DNA of 42,091 nucleotides. It comes from Candidatus Omnitrophota bacterium (lineage in GTDB: Bacteria > Omnitrophota > Omnitrophia > Omnitrophales > Aquincolibacteriaceae). Both the position numbers and the translations under genes were made by a program. The stretch spans positions 1-42,091 of the forward strand of contig CAIJDY010000102.1 in the NCBI GenBank assembly GCA_903819565.1, given 5' to 3'. Under the pieces are notes generated by a model. That model had not been told where the DNA came from, made no database searches, and saw only the letters and a list, made by a program, of their open reading frames with translations. Positions 24,917-32,576 of this stretch are shown piece by piece. Every line of letters begins with the position of its first letter. Position 1 is the first letter of the stretch.

Positions 24917-26305
24917 TTAACTTTTTTCCGGATCTTCCTCATCTCCGAAACCTTCGGTTTGAAAGACCTCGATCACGGCCTTTCCCAGGTCCGCCTCGTC
25001 CAGCCCCGCCTTTTCCAAGGCGCAGCTCCGGAAAAAAGTCTCCCGGTCCCATCCCGTTTCGGTCGCGACCTCCGGAAGATAAACGCCTTTTCGTCCGCCG
25101 CAGCTCACGATGATCCCGTCCACTCCGAGTCGGATATCCTTGAAAGACTTCACGGGAACGGGCACCGTCAAAAGCGAAACATGGACCCGGAGCACTTCAA
25201 GGTCCCGGAGCGTTACGGGCGGAAAACGCGGATCCTCAAAAGCCGCCGCCAGTGCCATGTCGCGAATGCTTTCGCGAAGAGGCTGGTGCCCCACGATCTG
25301 CCCGATACAGCCCCGGAGCGCTTTCTTTTCTTTCAGCGTAACAAAGATCCCCCGTTTTTCTTCCATCACGTCCGTCTTGAGCGTCAGCACGGGCAACGGC
25401 TTCCTTTGGAGGGCCGCGCGTAAAACCTCATAAACGTAAGCCAGGATCACTTTTTTTTCCGCGGCTTGGAGGCCTTCGGTCCGCCGGAACGCCAAGGCGG
25501 CATACCCGACCACCGAACCCCGCTCTCCCGTCACGTCCCCCGAATTTTCGTACCGGATCAAAGTGGGTCCTTTCCAGCCCCGCCCTTTCGAGAGTTTGAC
25601 CATAGTCAGCATCGGCCCCATACCGCACGCCTCGATCTCTCCCCGGGCGTGGGTCTCGCCGAGGGTCTGAAAATCCGCCTGTTCGAAAAGGGCGATGAGC
25701 CGCTTGTCTTTTTGCACCGCAGTTCCGTAAGGATGAAAATGCGAAAGATCGCTGGTCGCCACGACCAGGACTTCCCGGCCTTCCGTCACTTCGGCCAGGG
25801 CCTCCGCCAAAACGGTGATGTTCCGGACATTCTGCTCTCCAAAGAAAACAGGAACTATTTTCAGGCCGGGAATGACTTCCTGCAGGAATGGGAGCTGGAC
25901 CTCCAGGGAATGTTCTTCCAGACGGCCTTTGAATTCGTCCTGGAGCAGCGGGTGGAACTTCCGGAGTTGGCGGACCATGTCCTGATCCACCGGTACGCGT
26001 CCCAGGGGCGTTTCGTAGAAATCCGCGTCATCCACCAGCACGCCGGGAAGAAAACACCGGTGTAAAAAGGCCACGACAATCACGGCGTCGAACTTCCTGC
26101 CCTGGACAGTCCTGTAAGCCTCCGCCGCGACCCGTCCGGAATAATCATATCCCGCGTGCGGGACAATAAGCCCGCAAACCTTGGCGTCCGTCTGGGAACG
26201 GCCTTGAGCGAGCAGTTGACGCACCTGTCCTTTGAGGGACTCCCGAGCCTCGGGATAGAATTGACCGCTCACCGCCGCCGCACGAACTCTTTCCTGAGGT
26301 TTCAT
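24917..26305 (-). CDS. amrB-amrA: AmmeMemoRadiSam protein B-A fusion (Memo + AMMECR1)
   Basis: A 462-residue fusion of two normally separate proteins. The N-terminal Memo domain (about 1-275) has GLIVPHAGYDYSGR, EEHSLEVQLPFLQEVIPG, ATSDLSHFHPYGTAV and ACGMGPMLTMVKLS; it resembles non-heme iron dioxygenases. The C-terminal AMMECR1 domain (about 280-460) has RGIFVTLKEKKALRGCIGQI, AAAFEDPRFPPV and GGRKGVYLPEVATETGWDRE. These are AmmeMemoRadiSam proteins B and A; the radical SAM partner is at 30986 on the other strand. Start at ATG 26305 (MKPQERVRAAAVSG) is favoured by AGGGAG eight bases upstream over an in-frame ATG at 26338. The natural reaction of the system is not known to me. Confidence 0.93.
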   Translation of the reverse strand: MKPQERVRAAAVSGQFYPEARESLKGQVRQLLAQGRSQTDAKVCGLIVPHAGYDYSGRVAAEAYRTVQGRKFDAVIVVAFLHRCFLPGVLVDDADFYETPLGRVPVDQDMVRQLRKFHPLLQDEFKGRLEEHSLEVQLPFLQEVIPGLKIVPVFFGEQNVRNITVLAEALAEVTEGREVLVVATSDLSHFHPYGTAVQKDKRLIALFEQADFQTLGETHARGEIEACGMGPMLTMVKLSKGRGWKGPTLIRYENSGDVTGERGSVVGYAALAFRRTEGLQAAEKKVILAYVYEVLRAALQRKPLPVLTLKTDVMEEKRGIFVTLKEKKALRGCIGQIVGHQPLRESIRDMALAAAFEDPRFPPVTLRDLEVLRVHVSLLTVPVPVKSFKDIRLGVDGIIVSCGGRKGVYLPEVATETGWDRETFFRSCALEKAGLDEADLGKAVIEVFQTEGFGDEEDPEKS

Positions 26306-26353
26306 GGCGAAACTCCCTGAAATTGAAAAAGCCGGCAAGTACCAGAAAACAGA

Positions 26354-27835
26354 CTATTGAGGGCCCTGATTGACGATTTCGAGGAAAACTTTCACGACCT
26401 GGGGATCAAAATGGGTCCCGGACTCTTCGCGGATAATCTTGAGCGCGTCTTCCTTGGAAAGAGGCTGGCGGTACGGCCGTGTCGATGTCAGCGCATCGTA
26501 AACATCCACGACGGTAAGGATGCGCGCGCTCAAAGAAATTTGTTCCCCCTTGATGCCGTCCGGATAGCCGGAGCCGTCATACCATTCCTGATGATGCCGG
26601 ACGATCTCACGCAGGTCTTTGAACGACCGCAGCTGCGCGATGATCTTTTCGCCCTTTTCGGAATGGGTCTCCATGATCTTCCGTTCTTCCGGAGTCAGCT
26701 TCCCCGGTTTCAAAAGAATGCTGTCCCCGATCGCGATCTTCCCGATGTCGTGCAGGTAGGCCGCGTCCCGCAGGGTCTGGACCGCCTTGGCTCCCAGATT
26801 CATTTCTTCGGCGATCCTCACGACAAGTCCCGTCACGCGCTCCAAATGCCCGCTCGTGTAGACGTCCTTCTCTTCCACCGCGATCGCCAGGGCGGCGATC
26901 GTTTCCATATAACTCTGTTCGGCGTCTGCCGTAAGCCGGGTGTTCTCCGCCGCGACCGCGATCTGGCCCGCCACATTCTCCAGCAGCATCACATCGTCCT
27001 GAACGAACGGCTGGTCGTCTTTTTTATTCAGGACCAATGCGCATCCTTTGCTGTGGTTCTGGTAACGGAGCGGCACGCAGACAAGGGACCGGTAGGTCAG
27101 ATCGGAGGTGTCCTGCGCGATGTCCGAGCGGTTTTCGATGCGGTTGATGAGAAGCGAATTTTTTTCGCGGCTCATCCAGTGGAGCGCCGACGATTCCTGC
27201 GCCGCGAGGGACAACAGCTTTTCCCGCTCTTTCCCGTAGGCGACCGCCTGGAGAAAGTGTTTCCCGTCGCCCGTCTCATTCAGCAAGAGCAAGGCCCCGC
27301 TTTCGGCCGCCATGGCTTTCACCATGCTCTCAAGGATCAGCACCAGAAAACCTTCCGTTTTTTCTTCCGCCGTGATCACGGTGCCGATCTTTTTCATTAG
27401 GTCCTGAATGACCGTCCTGGACTGCTCCAACTGGGTGACCTCGCTCTCCAGGCTCTTGTTCACTTCATTAAAGACTTTGACCAGGTTCCGGATCTCCTCG
27501 GACTGGTCCTTCACGTCGATGCCTCCGGCGATGGCTTTGCCGCTCAAAAGGCTTTGGGCATTTTGGGCCATCTTCGAGATCCCGGTGCCGATCTGGCGGA
27601 TGATCCAATATCCCAAAAGCGCGGAGCAGAGAGCAAGGCCCACGAGGAGTTGGAGCTCCGTGCTGAACCCTTGCGAATTGGTGGAGGTCACCTGGAAAAA
27701 AACTATGTAGACTATGATCAGGATGGGAACGAGGGCCATGAGAAAAAAAGCCGTCCCCATTTTCCGGTTCACGCTGCTGCTGTCCACGGACTGCAACTTA
27801 AAAGTCTTCCGATCTTCCGTTTTTTTCTCACTCAT
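26354..27835 (-). CDS. Membrane GAF/HD-GYP cyclic-di-GMP phosphodiesterase
   Basis: A 493-residue signalling protein with two membrane helices (about residues 27-48 and 62-80), a HAMP-like linker and coiled coil (80-155), a GAF sensor domain (about 160-300) and an HD-GYP domain (310-493). HD-GYP landmarks: HLERV (330), LHDIGKIAIGDSIL (HD at 362-363), HSEKGEKII, and HHQEWYDGSGYPDGIKGEQI (GYP at 423-425). The metal and substrate residues are intact, so it should hydrolyse c-di-GMP. It ends in TAG, 48 bases before the Memo-AMMECR1 start. The pilin genes in the last part of the window are possible downstream targets, but this is only context. Confidence 0.92.
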   Translation of the reverse strand: MSEKKTEDRKTFKLQSVDSSSVNRKMGTAFFLMALVPILIIVYIVFFQVTSTNSQGFSTELQLLVGLALCSALLGYWIIRQIGTGISKMAQNAQSLLSGKAIAGGIDVKDQSEEIRNLVKVFNEVNKSLESEVTQLEQSRTVIQDLMKKIGTVITAEEKTEGFLVLILESMVKAMAAESGALLLLNETGDGKHFLQAVAYGKEREKLLSLAAQESSALHWMSREKNSLLINRIENRSDIAQDTSDLTYRSLVCVPLRYQNHSKGCALVLNKKDDQPFVQDDVMLLENVAGQIAVAAENTRLTADAEQSYMETIAALAIAVEEKDVYTSGHLERVTGLVVRIAEEMNLGAKAVQTLRDAAYLHDIGKIAIGDSILLKPGKLTPEERKIMETHSEKGEKIIAQLRSFKDLREIVRHHQEWYDGSGYPDGIKGEQISLSARILTVVDVYDALTSTRPYRQPLSKEDALKIIREESGTHFDPQVVKVFLEIVNQGPQ

Positions 27836-27922
27836 GGCTTTGATTTTACTCCAAAGTCAATCTCACTTCATTAAGTTTTGAGTATTAGAACGGCCCTAAA
27901 AATAATCAAACCGCTGTGGGTC

Positions 27923-27951
27923 TGGAGTTTCGCGCGGCGGCAGATTATAAT
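27923..27951 (+). promoter_or_regulatory. Possible promoter of the cupin-permease pair
   Basis: A perfect TATAAT at 27946-27951 with a poor -35 candidate TGGAGT (27923-27928) at 17 bases. It lies 55 bases upstream of the cupin ATG and faces away from the HD-GYP gene. No purine-riboswitch-like fold was recognised between it and the coding region. Confidence 0.4.
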
Positions 27952-28006
27952 AAAACTCCTTTTCCGCGAAGACAATCTGGAAAAAAGGTTAAACCCTGGA
28001 GGTTCC

Positions 28007-28357
28007 ATGGCTTCACCGAAAAAACCGGGCTCCCCGGAACAATATTTCATCGGGAAGGCTTTAGACCTCGGCTCCCTGGTCCGTTATCAGGAAAACGCCG
28101 TCGTCAGCAAGCAGGTCCTGAACAAAAAAGCGGGAACCCTCACTTTATTCGCCTTCGACGCGGGGGAAAGCCTCAGCGAACACACCGCCCCCTACGATGC
28201 CTCACTCTTTATTTTGGATGGTCTCGCGGAGGTTCTCATCGACGGGAAACCCCACGTTCTTAAAAAAGGCTCCATGGTCATCCTGCCCGCCAACATCCCG
28301 CACGCCGTGAACGCCAGAAAGCGGTTCAAGATGCTTCTCATCATGATCCGGTCCTGA
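28007..28357 (+). CDS. Small cupin-domain protein
   Basis: A 116-residue single-domain cupin. Motif 1 is represented by AGESLSEHTAPYDASLFILDG (one His only clearly visible plus a Glu/Asp-rich stretch) and motif 2 by LKKGSMVILPANIPHAVNA. The start is set at ATG 28007, with TGGAGG five bases upstream; an upstream in-frame codon at 27878 has no ribosome binding site. It is encoded 19 bases before the purine permease and probably forms an operon with it. Substrate and reaction are not evident. Confidence 0.85.
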   Translation: MASPKKPGSPEQYFIGKALDLGSLVRYQENAVVSKQVLNKKAGTLTLFAFDAGESLSEHTAPYDASLFILDGLAEVLIDGKPHVLKKGSMVILPANIPHAVNARKRFKMLLIMIRS

Positions 28358-28376
28358 CCTGCGAAGGAACGTTCCC

Positions 28377-29663
28377 ATGATCACGCATTTTTTTAAATTT
28401 GAGGAACGGAAGACAACGCTCGGCACCGAGCTCATCGCCGGCGCCACCACCTTCCTGGCCATGGCCTACATTATTTTCGTCAATCCCAGCATCCTGGCGG
28501 CCGCCGGTATGGATAAAACCGCACTGATCACGGTCACGTGTCTCGTGACCGCGCTGGCCACCTTCCTGACGGGCATCTTCGCGAACGCCCCGATCGCCAT
28601 GGCGCCCGGCATGGGGCTCAACGCTTTCTTCGCTTATTCGTTGGTCCTCACAGAAAAAATAAGCTGGGAGACCGCGCTGGGGATCGTTTTCCTCTCCGGC
28701 CTGTTCTTTTTTCTGTTAACTTTGTCCGGGTTCCGCAAAAAGATCGTGGACGTGATCCCCCGGACGCTGATCTCCGCAACCGCCGCCGGCATCGGCCTTT
28801 TCATTACCTTCATCGGGCTGGTCAATCTCGGCGTCATCCAGAAAAATGACGCCACGCTTCTCTCTGCCGCCCCGATCACCCCGACCGTGCTCATCGGGCT
28901 CGCGGGCTTCCTGGTCATGGCCGTCCTTGAAATGAAGCGCGTCAAGGGCTCCATGATCCTCGGCATCCTCACCGCGACCCTCCTCGCGCTTCTCGCCGGA
29001 AAGATCCCCTGGCCGGGATCTTTTTTCTCCTTTGACATCCGGTTGTCCCCCATTGCCTTCCGTCTGGATATCCTCGGCGCGCTCAAATGGAGCTTCGCGG
29101 GAGCCATCTTCACCCTGATGTTCATGGACCTTTTTGACAGCGTCGGCTCTCTGGTCGCCTGCTGCCACCAGGCAAAACTGACGGACGAGAACGGGAACAT
29201 CCGCGGCCTGAACCGGCTGCTTTCTTTGGACGCACTCGCCAGCATGCTCGGCGCGGTCTTCGGGACTTCGACGACCACGACCTACATCGAATCCACGACC
29301 GGGATCGAGCAGGGCGGACGGACCGGCCTGACCTCGGTCACCACCGCGGCCCTGTTCCTACTGGGGCTTTGCTTCACGCCGGTCATCGCCATCGTGCCGG
29401 TCTATGCCACGGCACCGGCTCTGATCCTGGTGGGATTTTTTATGATGCGGGAAATAAGGAACATCGATTTTTCGGATATGGAGGAAGGGTTCCCCGCCTT
29501 CGTCATCATCGTCATGATCGCGCTCAGCTACAGTATCGCCACCGGACTGGCGTTCGGATTCCTGAGCTTCGTGATCTTCAAGATCATGCGGCTGAAGTTC
29601 CGCGAGATCAAACCCGTCATGTGGGCGATCGCGGCCCTGTCCCTGTTTCACTTCATCCTCTGA
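28377..29663 (+). CDS. NCS2-family purine permease, AzgA type
   Basis: A 428-residue, about 13-helix nucleobase transporter of the AzgA-like NCS2 group (hypoxanthine, guanine or adenine uptake by proton symport). Signatures: RKTTLGTELIAGATTFLAMA near the N terminus, NAPIAMAPGMGLNAFFAY, MFMDLFDSVGSLVACC and FGTSTTTTYIESTTGIEQGG, the TM10 substrate motif. AAGGA lies eight bases before the ATG. A hairpin that can act as a terminator follows the stop directly. The cupin upstream is likely co-expressed. Confidence 0.92.
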   Translation: MITHFFKFEERKTTLGTELIAGATTFLAMAYIIFVNPSILAAAGMDKTALITVTCLVTALATFLTGIFANAPIAMAPGMGLNAFFAYSLVLTEKISWETALGIVFLSGLFFFLLTLSGFRKKIVDVIPRTLISATAAGIGLFITFIGLVNLGVIQKNDATLLSAAPITPTVLIGLAGFLVMAVLEMKRVKGSMILGILTATLLALLAGKIPWPGSFFSFDIRLSPIAFRLDILGALKWSFAGAIFTLMFMDLFDSVGSLVACCHQAKLTDENGNIRGLNRLLSLDALASMLGAVFGTSTTTTYIESTTGIEQGGRTGLTSVTTAALFLLGLCFTPVIAIVPVYATAPALILVGFFMMREIRNIDFSDMEEGFPAFVIIVMIALSYSIATGLAFGFLSFVIFKIMRLKFREIKPVMWAIAALSLFHFIL

Positions 29664-29706
29664 AAAGAAAAAGGGACAAGCCGTTCAAAACTCGGGCTTG
29701 TCCCTT
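29664..29706. terminator. Shared terminator between convergent genes
   Basis: AAGGGACAAGCC (29671-29682) and GGCTTGTCCCTT (29695-29706) form a perfect 12-bp stem. On the minus strand a T-rich tract (TTTTTCTTTT) follows, so it is a good terminator for the coiled-coil gene. On the plus strand it follows the permease stop directly but has only a short T-run, so the reverse activity is weaker. Confidence 0.75.
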
Positions 29707-29741
29707 CCGGGGATAGAACGTCCCTTTTTTCTGCGACGTCC

Positions 29742-30185
29742 CTACTTTTTTTCGGTTTCGACGTCTTTTTTATCCTGGAGTGCTTCCTTCTTAGCCTTGT
29801 GCAGTTCTTTTTTGTCCTGCCGCAATTCCTTCTTCGCGCCGTGCAGTTCTTTTTTGTCCTGCTGCATCTGTTTGACATTTTCCTGATGGAGCGCCTTGAG
29901 CTTCGCGCGGAGTTCCTTGGCCTTCGCGGTGTCCCCTGCCACTTTCGCTTCTTTGAGCTGGGCCCGCAGCTCTTTTTCCTCCGACTTGGCCTCCTGAGTG
30001 TCCTTCTTCGTTTCTTCCTTCTGCTCCTTGATCTTCGTCTTATCGGACGCGACCTCTTCCTTGAGGCTCGTCGTTGTTGTCGTTGTCGTTACCGTAGTCC
30101 CGCTTTCTTCGGCATAAACTTTTGCCGTTCCGGATAACGTCACACAAAAAGCAACCGCTATCATCAACCAAAACATCTTCTTCAT
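29742..30185 (-). CDS. Exported heptad-repeat coiled-coil protein, unknown
   Basis: A 147-residue protein with a signal peptide (MKKMFWLMIAVAFCVTLSGT, cleavage near YAEE), a Thr-rich stretch (TTVTTTTTTTS) and then an almost uninterrupted Lys/Glu-rich helix. The last third is made of seven-residue units starting with KKE or KKD: KKELHGA, KKELRQD, KKELHKA, KKEALQD, KKDVETE. A long periplasmic or surface coiled coil is expected. ATG 30185 is chosen over ATG 30191, because AAGGAG lies seven bases upstream of the former but almost touches the latter. A 42-base DNA repeat underlies the heptads. Function unknown. Confidence 0.75.
   Translation of the reverse strand: MKKMFWLMIAVAFCVTLSGTAKVYAEESGTTVTTTTTTTSLKEEVASDKTKIKEQKEETKKDTQEAKSEEKELRAQLKEAKVAGDTAKAKELRAKLKALHQENVKQMQQDKKELHGAKKELRQDKKELHKAKKEALQDKKDVETEKK
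29799..29862. repeat. 42-bp period direct repeat inside the coiled-coil gene
   Basis: A 22-base block (starting GTGCAGTTCTTTTTTGTCCT on the plus strand) occurs identically at 29799-29820 and 29841-29862, a spacing of 42 bases or two heptads. The block between them is a diverged copy of the same unit. This indicates growth of the coiled coil by slippage in units of 21 or 42 bases. Confidence 0.75.
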
Positions 30186-30248
30186 TTTCATTCTCCTTCT
30201 TCTTGGATTTGGAAAGATCGAGTCCCGGACAACGGCTCATTTTATACT

Positions 30249-30278
30249 AAAAAAAATTCCGGGGCAAGTGCCCCCGAA
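30249..30278 (-). terminator. Rho-independent terminator after the GIDE-domain gene
   Basis: TTCCGGGGC (30257-30265) and GCCCCCGAA (30270-30278) pair with one mismatch around a four-base loop. Read on the minus strand, eight T residues follow (30256-30249). It lies 14 bases after the stop at 30292. Confidence 0.8.
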
Positions 30279-30291
30279 CACCCTGTGATTC

Positions 30292-30837
30292 CTAAAACTG
30301 GACCTTCACGTCCGCGGTCTCCTCCTTGGGAATTTCCAGCAGGGAACGGCGCGTGTAACCGAGCCCGTTGGCCAGAAAAACGTCGGGGAGCTGCTGGATG
30401 CGGATGTTGTAAATGTTAACGCTTTCGTTGAAGAATTCACGGCGGTCCGCGTTGAGATAGAGTTCCGCGCTGACGGGATTGATAAGGATCTTCCCCGTCG
30501 CGTCTTCCAGGGAGAACCAGTCCGGCGTCGAGAATTCCTTCAGCGTCACCCAACTCCCGCTTTTCCCGGAGCTACGGTACTCTTCGATCTTGTAGTGGTA
30601 AAAAACGCTGTCCTCTTTGGAAAAGGGCGTTTGGGCCGTTCCGTGGAACGGCCGTGCGATGCCTTTCACCTCCACAAGTCCCATGGCGGCAGCGCGAATC
30701 GTGGAGGTCGGGATATTTTCGATCAATTTTTTCTTGGTACGGAGACTGAATCCGCGGAAAAATCCGACGATGCCGAACACGACCCCCAGACAGAGATAAC
30801 AGAATACTTTTGCTTCCGAATCATCCGAAGAACTCAT
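30292..30837 (-). CDS. GIDE-domain (MULAN-like) membrane protein
   Basis: A 181-residue protein with one N-terminal membrane helix (about residues 10-28) followed by KKLIENIPTSTIRAAAMGLVEVKG, the start of the GIDE domain found in eukaryotic MULAN/MAPL and in bacterial proteins labelled E3 ubiquitin ligase-like. EDSVFYHYKIEEYRSSGKSG and DATGKILINPVSAELYLNAD continue the domain. No RING finger is present, so the ligase label should not be taken literally. It is shorter than many bacterial relatives, which have a C-terminal membrane helix; here the protein ends soon after the domain and is followed by a terminator, so the short form looks natural. Divergent from the radical SAM gene. Confidence 0.85.
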   Translation of the reverse strand: MSSSDDSEAKVFCYLCLGVVFGIVGFFRGFSLRTKKKLIENIPTSTIRAAAMGLVEVKGIARPFHGTAQTPFSKEDSVFYHYKIEEYRSSGKSGSWVTLKEFSTPDWFSLEDATGKILINPVSAELYLNADRREFFNESVNIYNIRIQQLPDVFLANGLGYTRRSLLEIPKEETADVKVQF

Positions 30838-30985
30838 TGCCGGTTCTTTTCTCCCGGGTCTCCAGGACCCCGCTCACCATCCGCGTCATCGAAGAAGCCG
30901 GACCTCCGCTTCGCGCCATATTTTACCATCCCCGGCGATTGAAATTAAGGCATAATAGACAAGAAAGAAAAGAGGCTCGGAACTG

Positions 30986-32056
30986 ATGATGACGGCAAAG
31001 TATTGGCAGCCCATAAAAGACGGACGGGTCCAGTGCGATATTTGTCCGCGCCATTGCAAGCTAGCCGCCGGGCAGCGGGGTTTTTGCTTTGTGCGGGCCT
31101 GCCGGGACGGCCAGATCGCGCTCACGACTTACGGCCGTTCCAGCGGTTTCTGCGTGGACCCGATCGAGAAAAAACCCCTTTTTCATTTCCTGCCCGGCAC
31201 CCCGGTCCTTTCGTTCGGGACCGCAGGCTGCAACCTCGGTTGCGTCTTCTGCCAGAACGCGGACATCAGCCACTCCCGCGAAATGGACACGCTCGCCGAC
31301 ACGGCGTCCCCGGAACTTATCGCGAAAGCGGCGCAAACGCTCAACTGCCGCAGCGTTGCGTTCACCTACAACGAGCCGCACATCTTCCATGAATACGCGG
31401 TGGACACGGCGGAGGAATGCCGCAAACGCGGGATCAAGACCGTCGCCGTAACGGCCGGCTACGTGTGTCCCGAGCCCCGCAGGGAATTTTACGCGTCGAT
31501 GGATGCCGCGAACGTGGACCTGAAAGGCTTCAACGAACAGTTCTACCAAAAATACACGGGCAGTCAGCTTGCCCCGGTGCTCGAAACGCTTCTCTACCTC
31601 AAAAAAGAAACGCCCGTCTGGTTCGAGATCACGACGCTTCTCATCCCCGGTCTGAACGATTCCGAAACGGAACTGCAGGCCATGACGCAGTGGCTTGTCG
31701 AAAACCTCGGGCCGGACGTTCCGCTTCATTTCACGGCGTTCCACCCGGCCTACAAGCTTGCCGGCCCGCCGCCGACGCCCGTCTCAACGCTCCTCATGGC
31801 CCGCGGCATCGCGCTCGCGAACGGGATCCGTTATTGCTACACGGGGAACATCCCCTACCCCGAAGGCGAAACGACCCTCTGCCACTCCTGCGGGGAAAAA
31901 CTGATCGGCCGTGACGGTTATGAGATCGCGGATTGGAATCTCCGGGAGAACGGACTGTGTCAGTTTTGCGGAACGGCCTGTCCCGGCGTTTTCGAGCCAA
32001 AACCCGGAGCCTGGGGGTCCCAACGGCTTCCGGTCAGGCTGGGAGATTTCGCTTAG
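30986..32056 (+). CDS. amrS: AmmeMemoRadiSam radical SAM enzyme
   Basis: A 356-residue radical SAM protein. The N-terminal Cys set CDICPRHCKLAAGQRGFCFV precedes PIEKKPLFHFLPGTPVLSFG and the cluster motif CNLGCVFCQN (C82, C86, C89). Radical-SAM barrel features such as SVAFTYNEPHIFHEY and FHPAYKLAGPPPTPV follow. The C terminus has two further pairs, CHSCGEKLIG and CQFCGTACPG. This is the radical SAM subunit of the AmmeMemoRadiSam system; its partners are the fused B-A protein 4.7 kb away. It begins at ATG 30986, with an alternative ATG three bases on. It converges on the CYTH gene with one base between the two stop codons. Confidence 0.93.
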   Translation: MMTAKYWQPIKDGRVQCDICPRHCKLAAGQRGFCFVRACRDGQIALTTYGRSSGFCVDPIEKKPLFHFLPGTPVLSFGTAGCNLGCVFCQNADISHSREMDTLADTASPELIAKAAQTLNCRSVAFTYNEPHIFHEYAVDTAEECRKRGIKTVAVTAGYVCPEPRREFYASMDAANVDLKGFNEQFYQKYTGSQLAPVLETLLYLKKETPVWFEITTLLIPGLNDSETELQAMTQWLVENLGPDVPLHFTAFHPAYKLAGPPPTPVSTLLMARGIALANGIRYCYTGNIPYPEGETTLCHSCGEKLIGRDGYEIADWNLRENGLCQFCGTACPGVFEPKPGAWGSQRLPVRLGDFA

Positions 32057-32057
32057 A

Positions 32058-32576
32058 TCATGCGGCTTTTAATAGTTGATCGCTGTAAGAATCCGCCAGC
32101 AGGTCCTTTTTCCTGATCCCGAGAAGCCGCCGGTAGGCTTCACACTGCCTTCTGAGTTTTGCCTCGCCGCGCGCTCCCCGGGGGCCAAAAACCTCGATCT
32201 CCACAAAGCGTCCGAGCCGCTTGACGCGATCGATGTGGAACTTGGTGTTCTTGATAAAAAAGATCTCGCGCTGTTTATCCACGACGGTCAGGACCCCGAG
32301 CGTGGAGGCAAGGACTTCTTTCACGGCCGCCCTGTTCCTGCATGCCGCCAGGATGGAATCGCACTTTTTGGAATTTTTTTGGTCCGCGCGCTGGTAGTAG
32401 ATCAGGGCGTTCTCGATACGGCCTTCCCGGAGTTTCAGACGGCCGAAAGGAATGCGGAAATAGGTATCGATCTGACGGTCGAGGCCTTTAAAAACCGCGC
32501 CCTGCGAAATCAGGATTCTGCGGACGCCGGCCGGATCGTGGCACCGCGCCTTGACCTCAAGGCTGAGCGAGCCCAC
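32058..32576 (-). CDS. CYTH-domain protein (class IV adenylate cyclase/thiamine triphosphatase-like)
   Basis: A 172-residue CYTH tunnel-fold protein. It opens [18 protein letters not shown], a variant of the ExExK metal/phosphate motif in which the first Glu is missing. Later parts are [58 protein letters not shown] and [15 protein letters not shown], with the alternating charged residues of the CyaB group. Members act on triphosphate substrates; adenylate cyclase, thiamine triphosphatase and other activities are known. It starts at GTG 32576 after AAGGA and overlaps the end of the histidine kinase gene by 20 bases, so it is translated with it. Confidence 0.88.
   Translation of the reverse strand: MGSLSLEVKARCHDPAGVRRILISQGAVFKGLDRQIDTYFRIPFGRLKLREGRIENALIYYQRADQKNSKKCDSILAACRNRAAVKEVLASTLGVLTVVDKQREIFFIKNTKFHIDRVKRLGRFVEIEVFGPRGARGEAKLRRQCEAYRRLLGIRKKDLLADSYSDQLLKAA

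Noticed and set aside
27836-28006. A purine riboswitch in front of the cupin and purine permease genes
   Set aside because: No three-way-junction fold or conserved core could be recognised; only a TATAAT box was seen.
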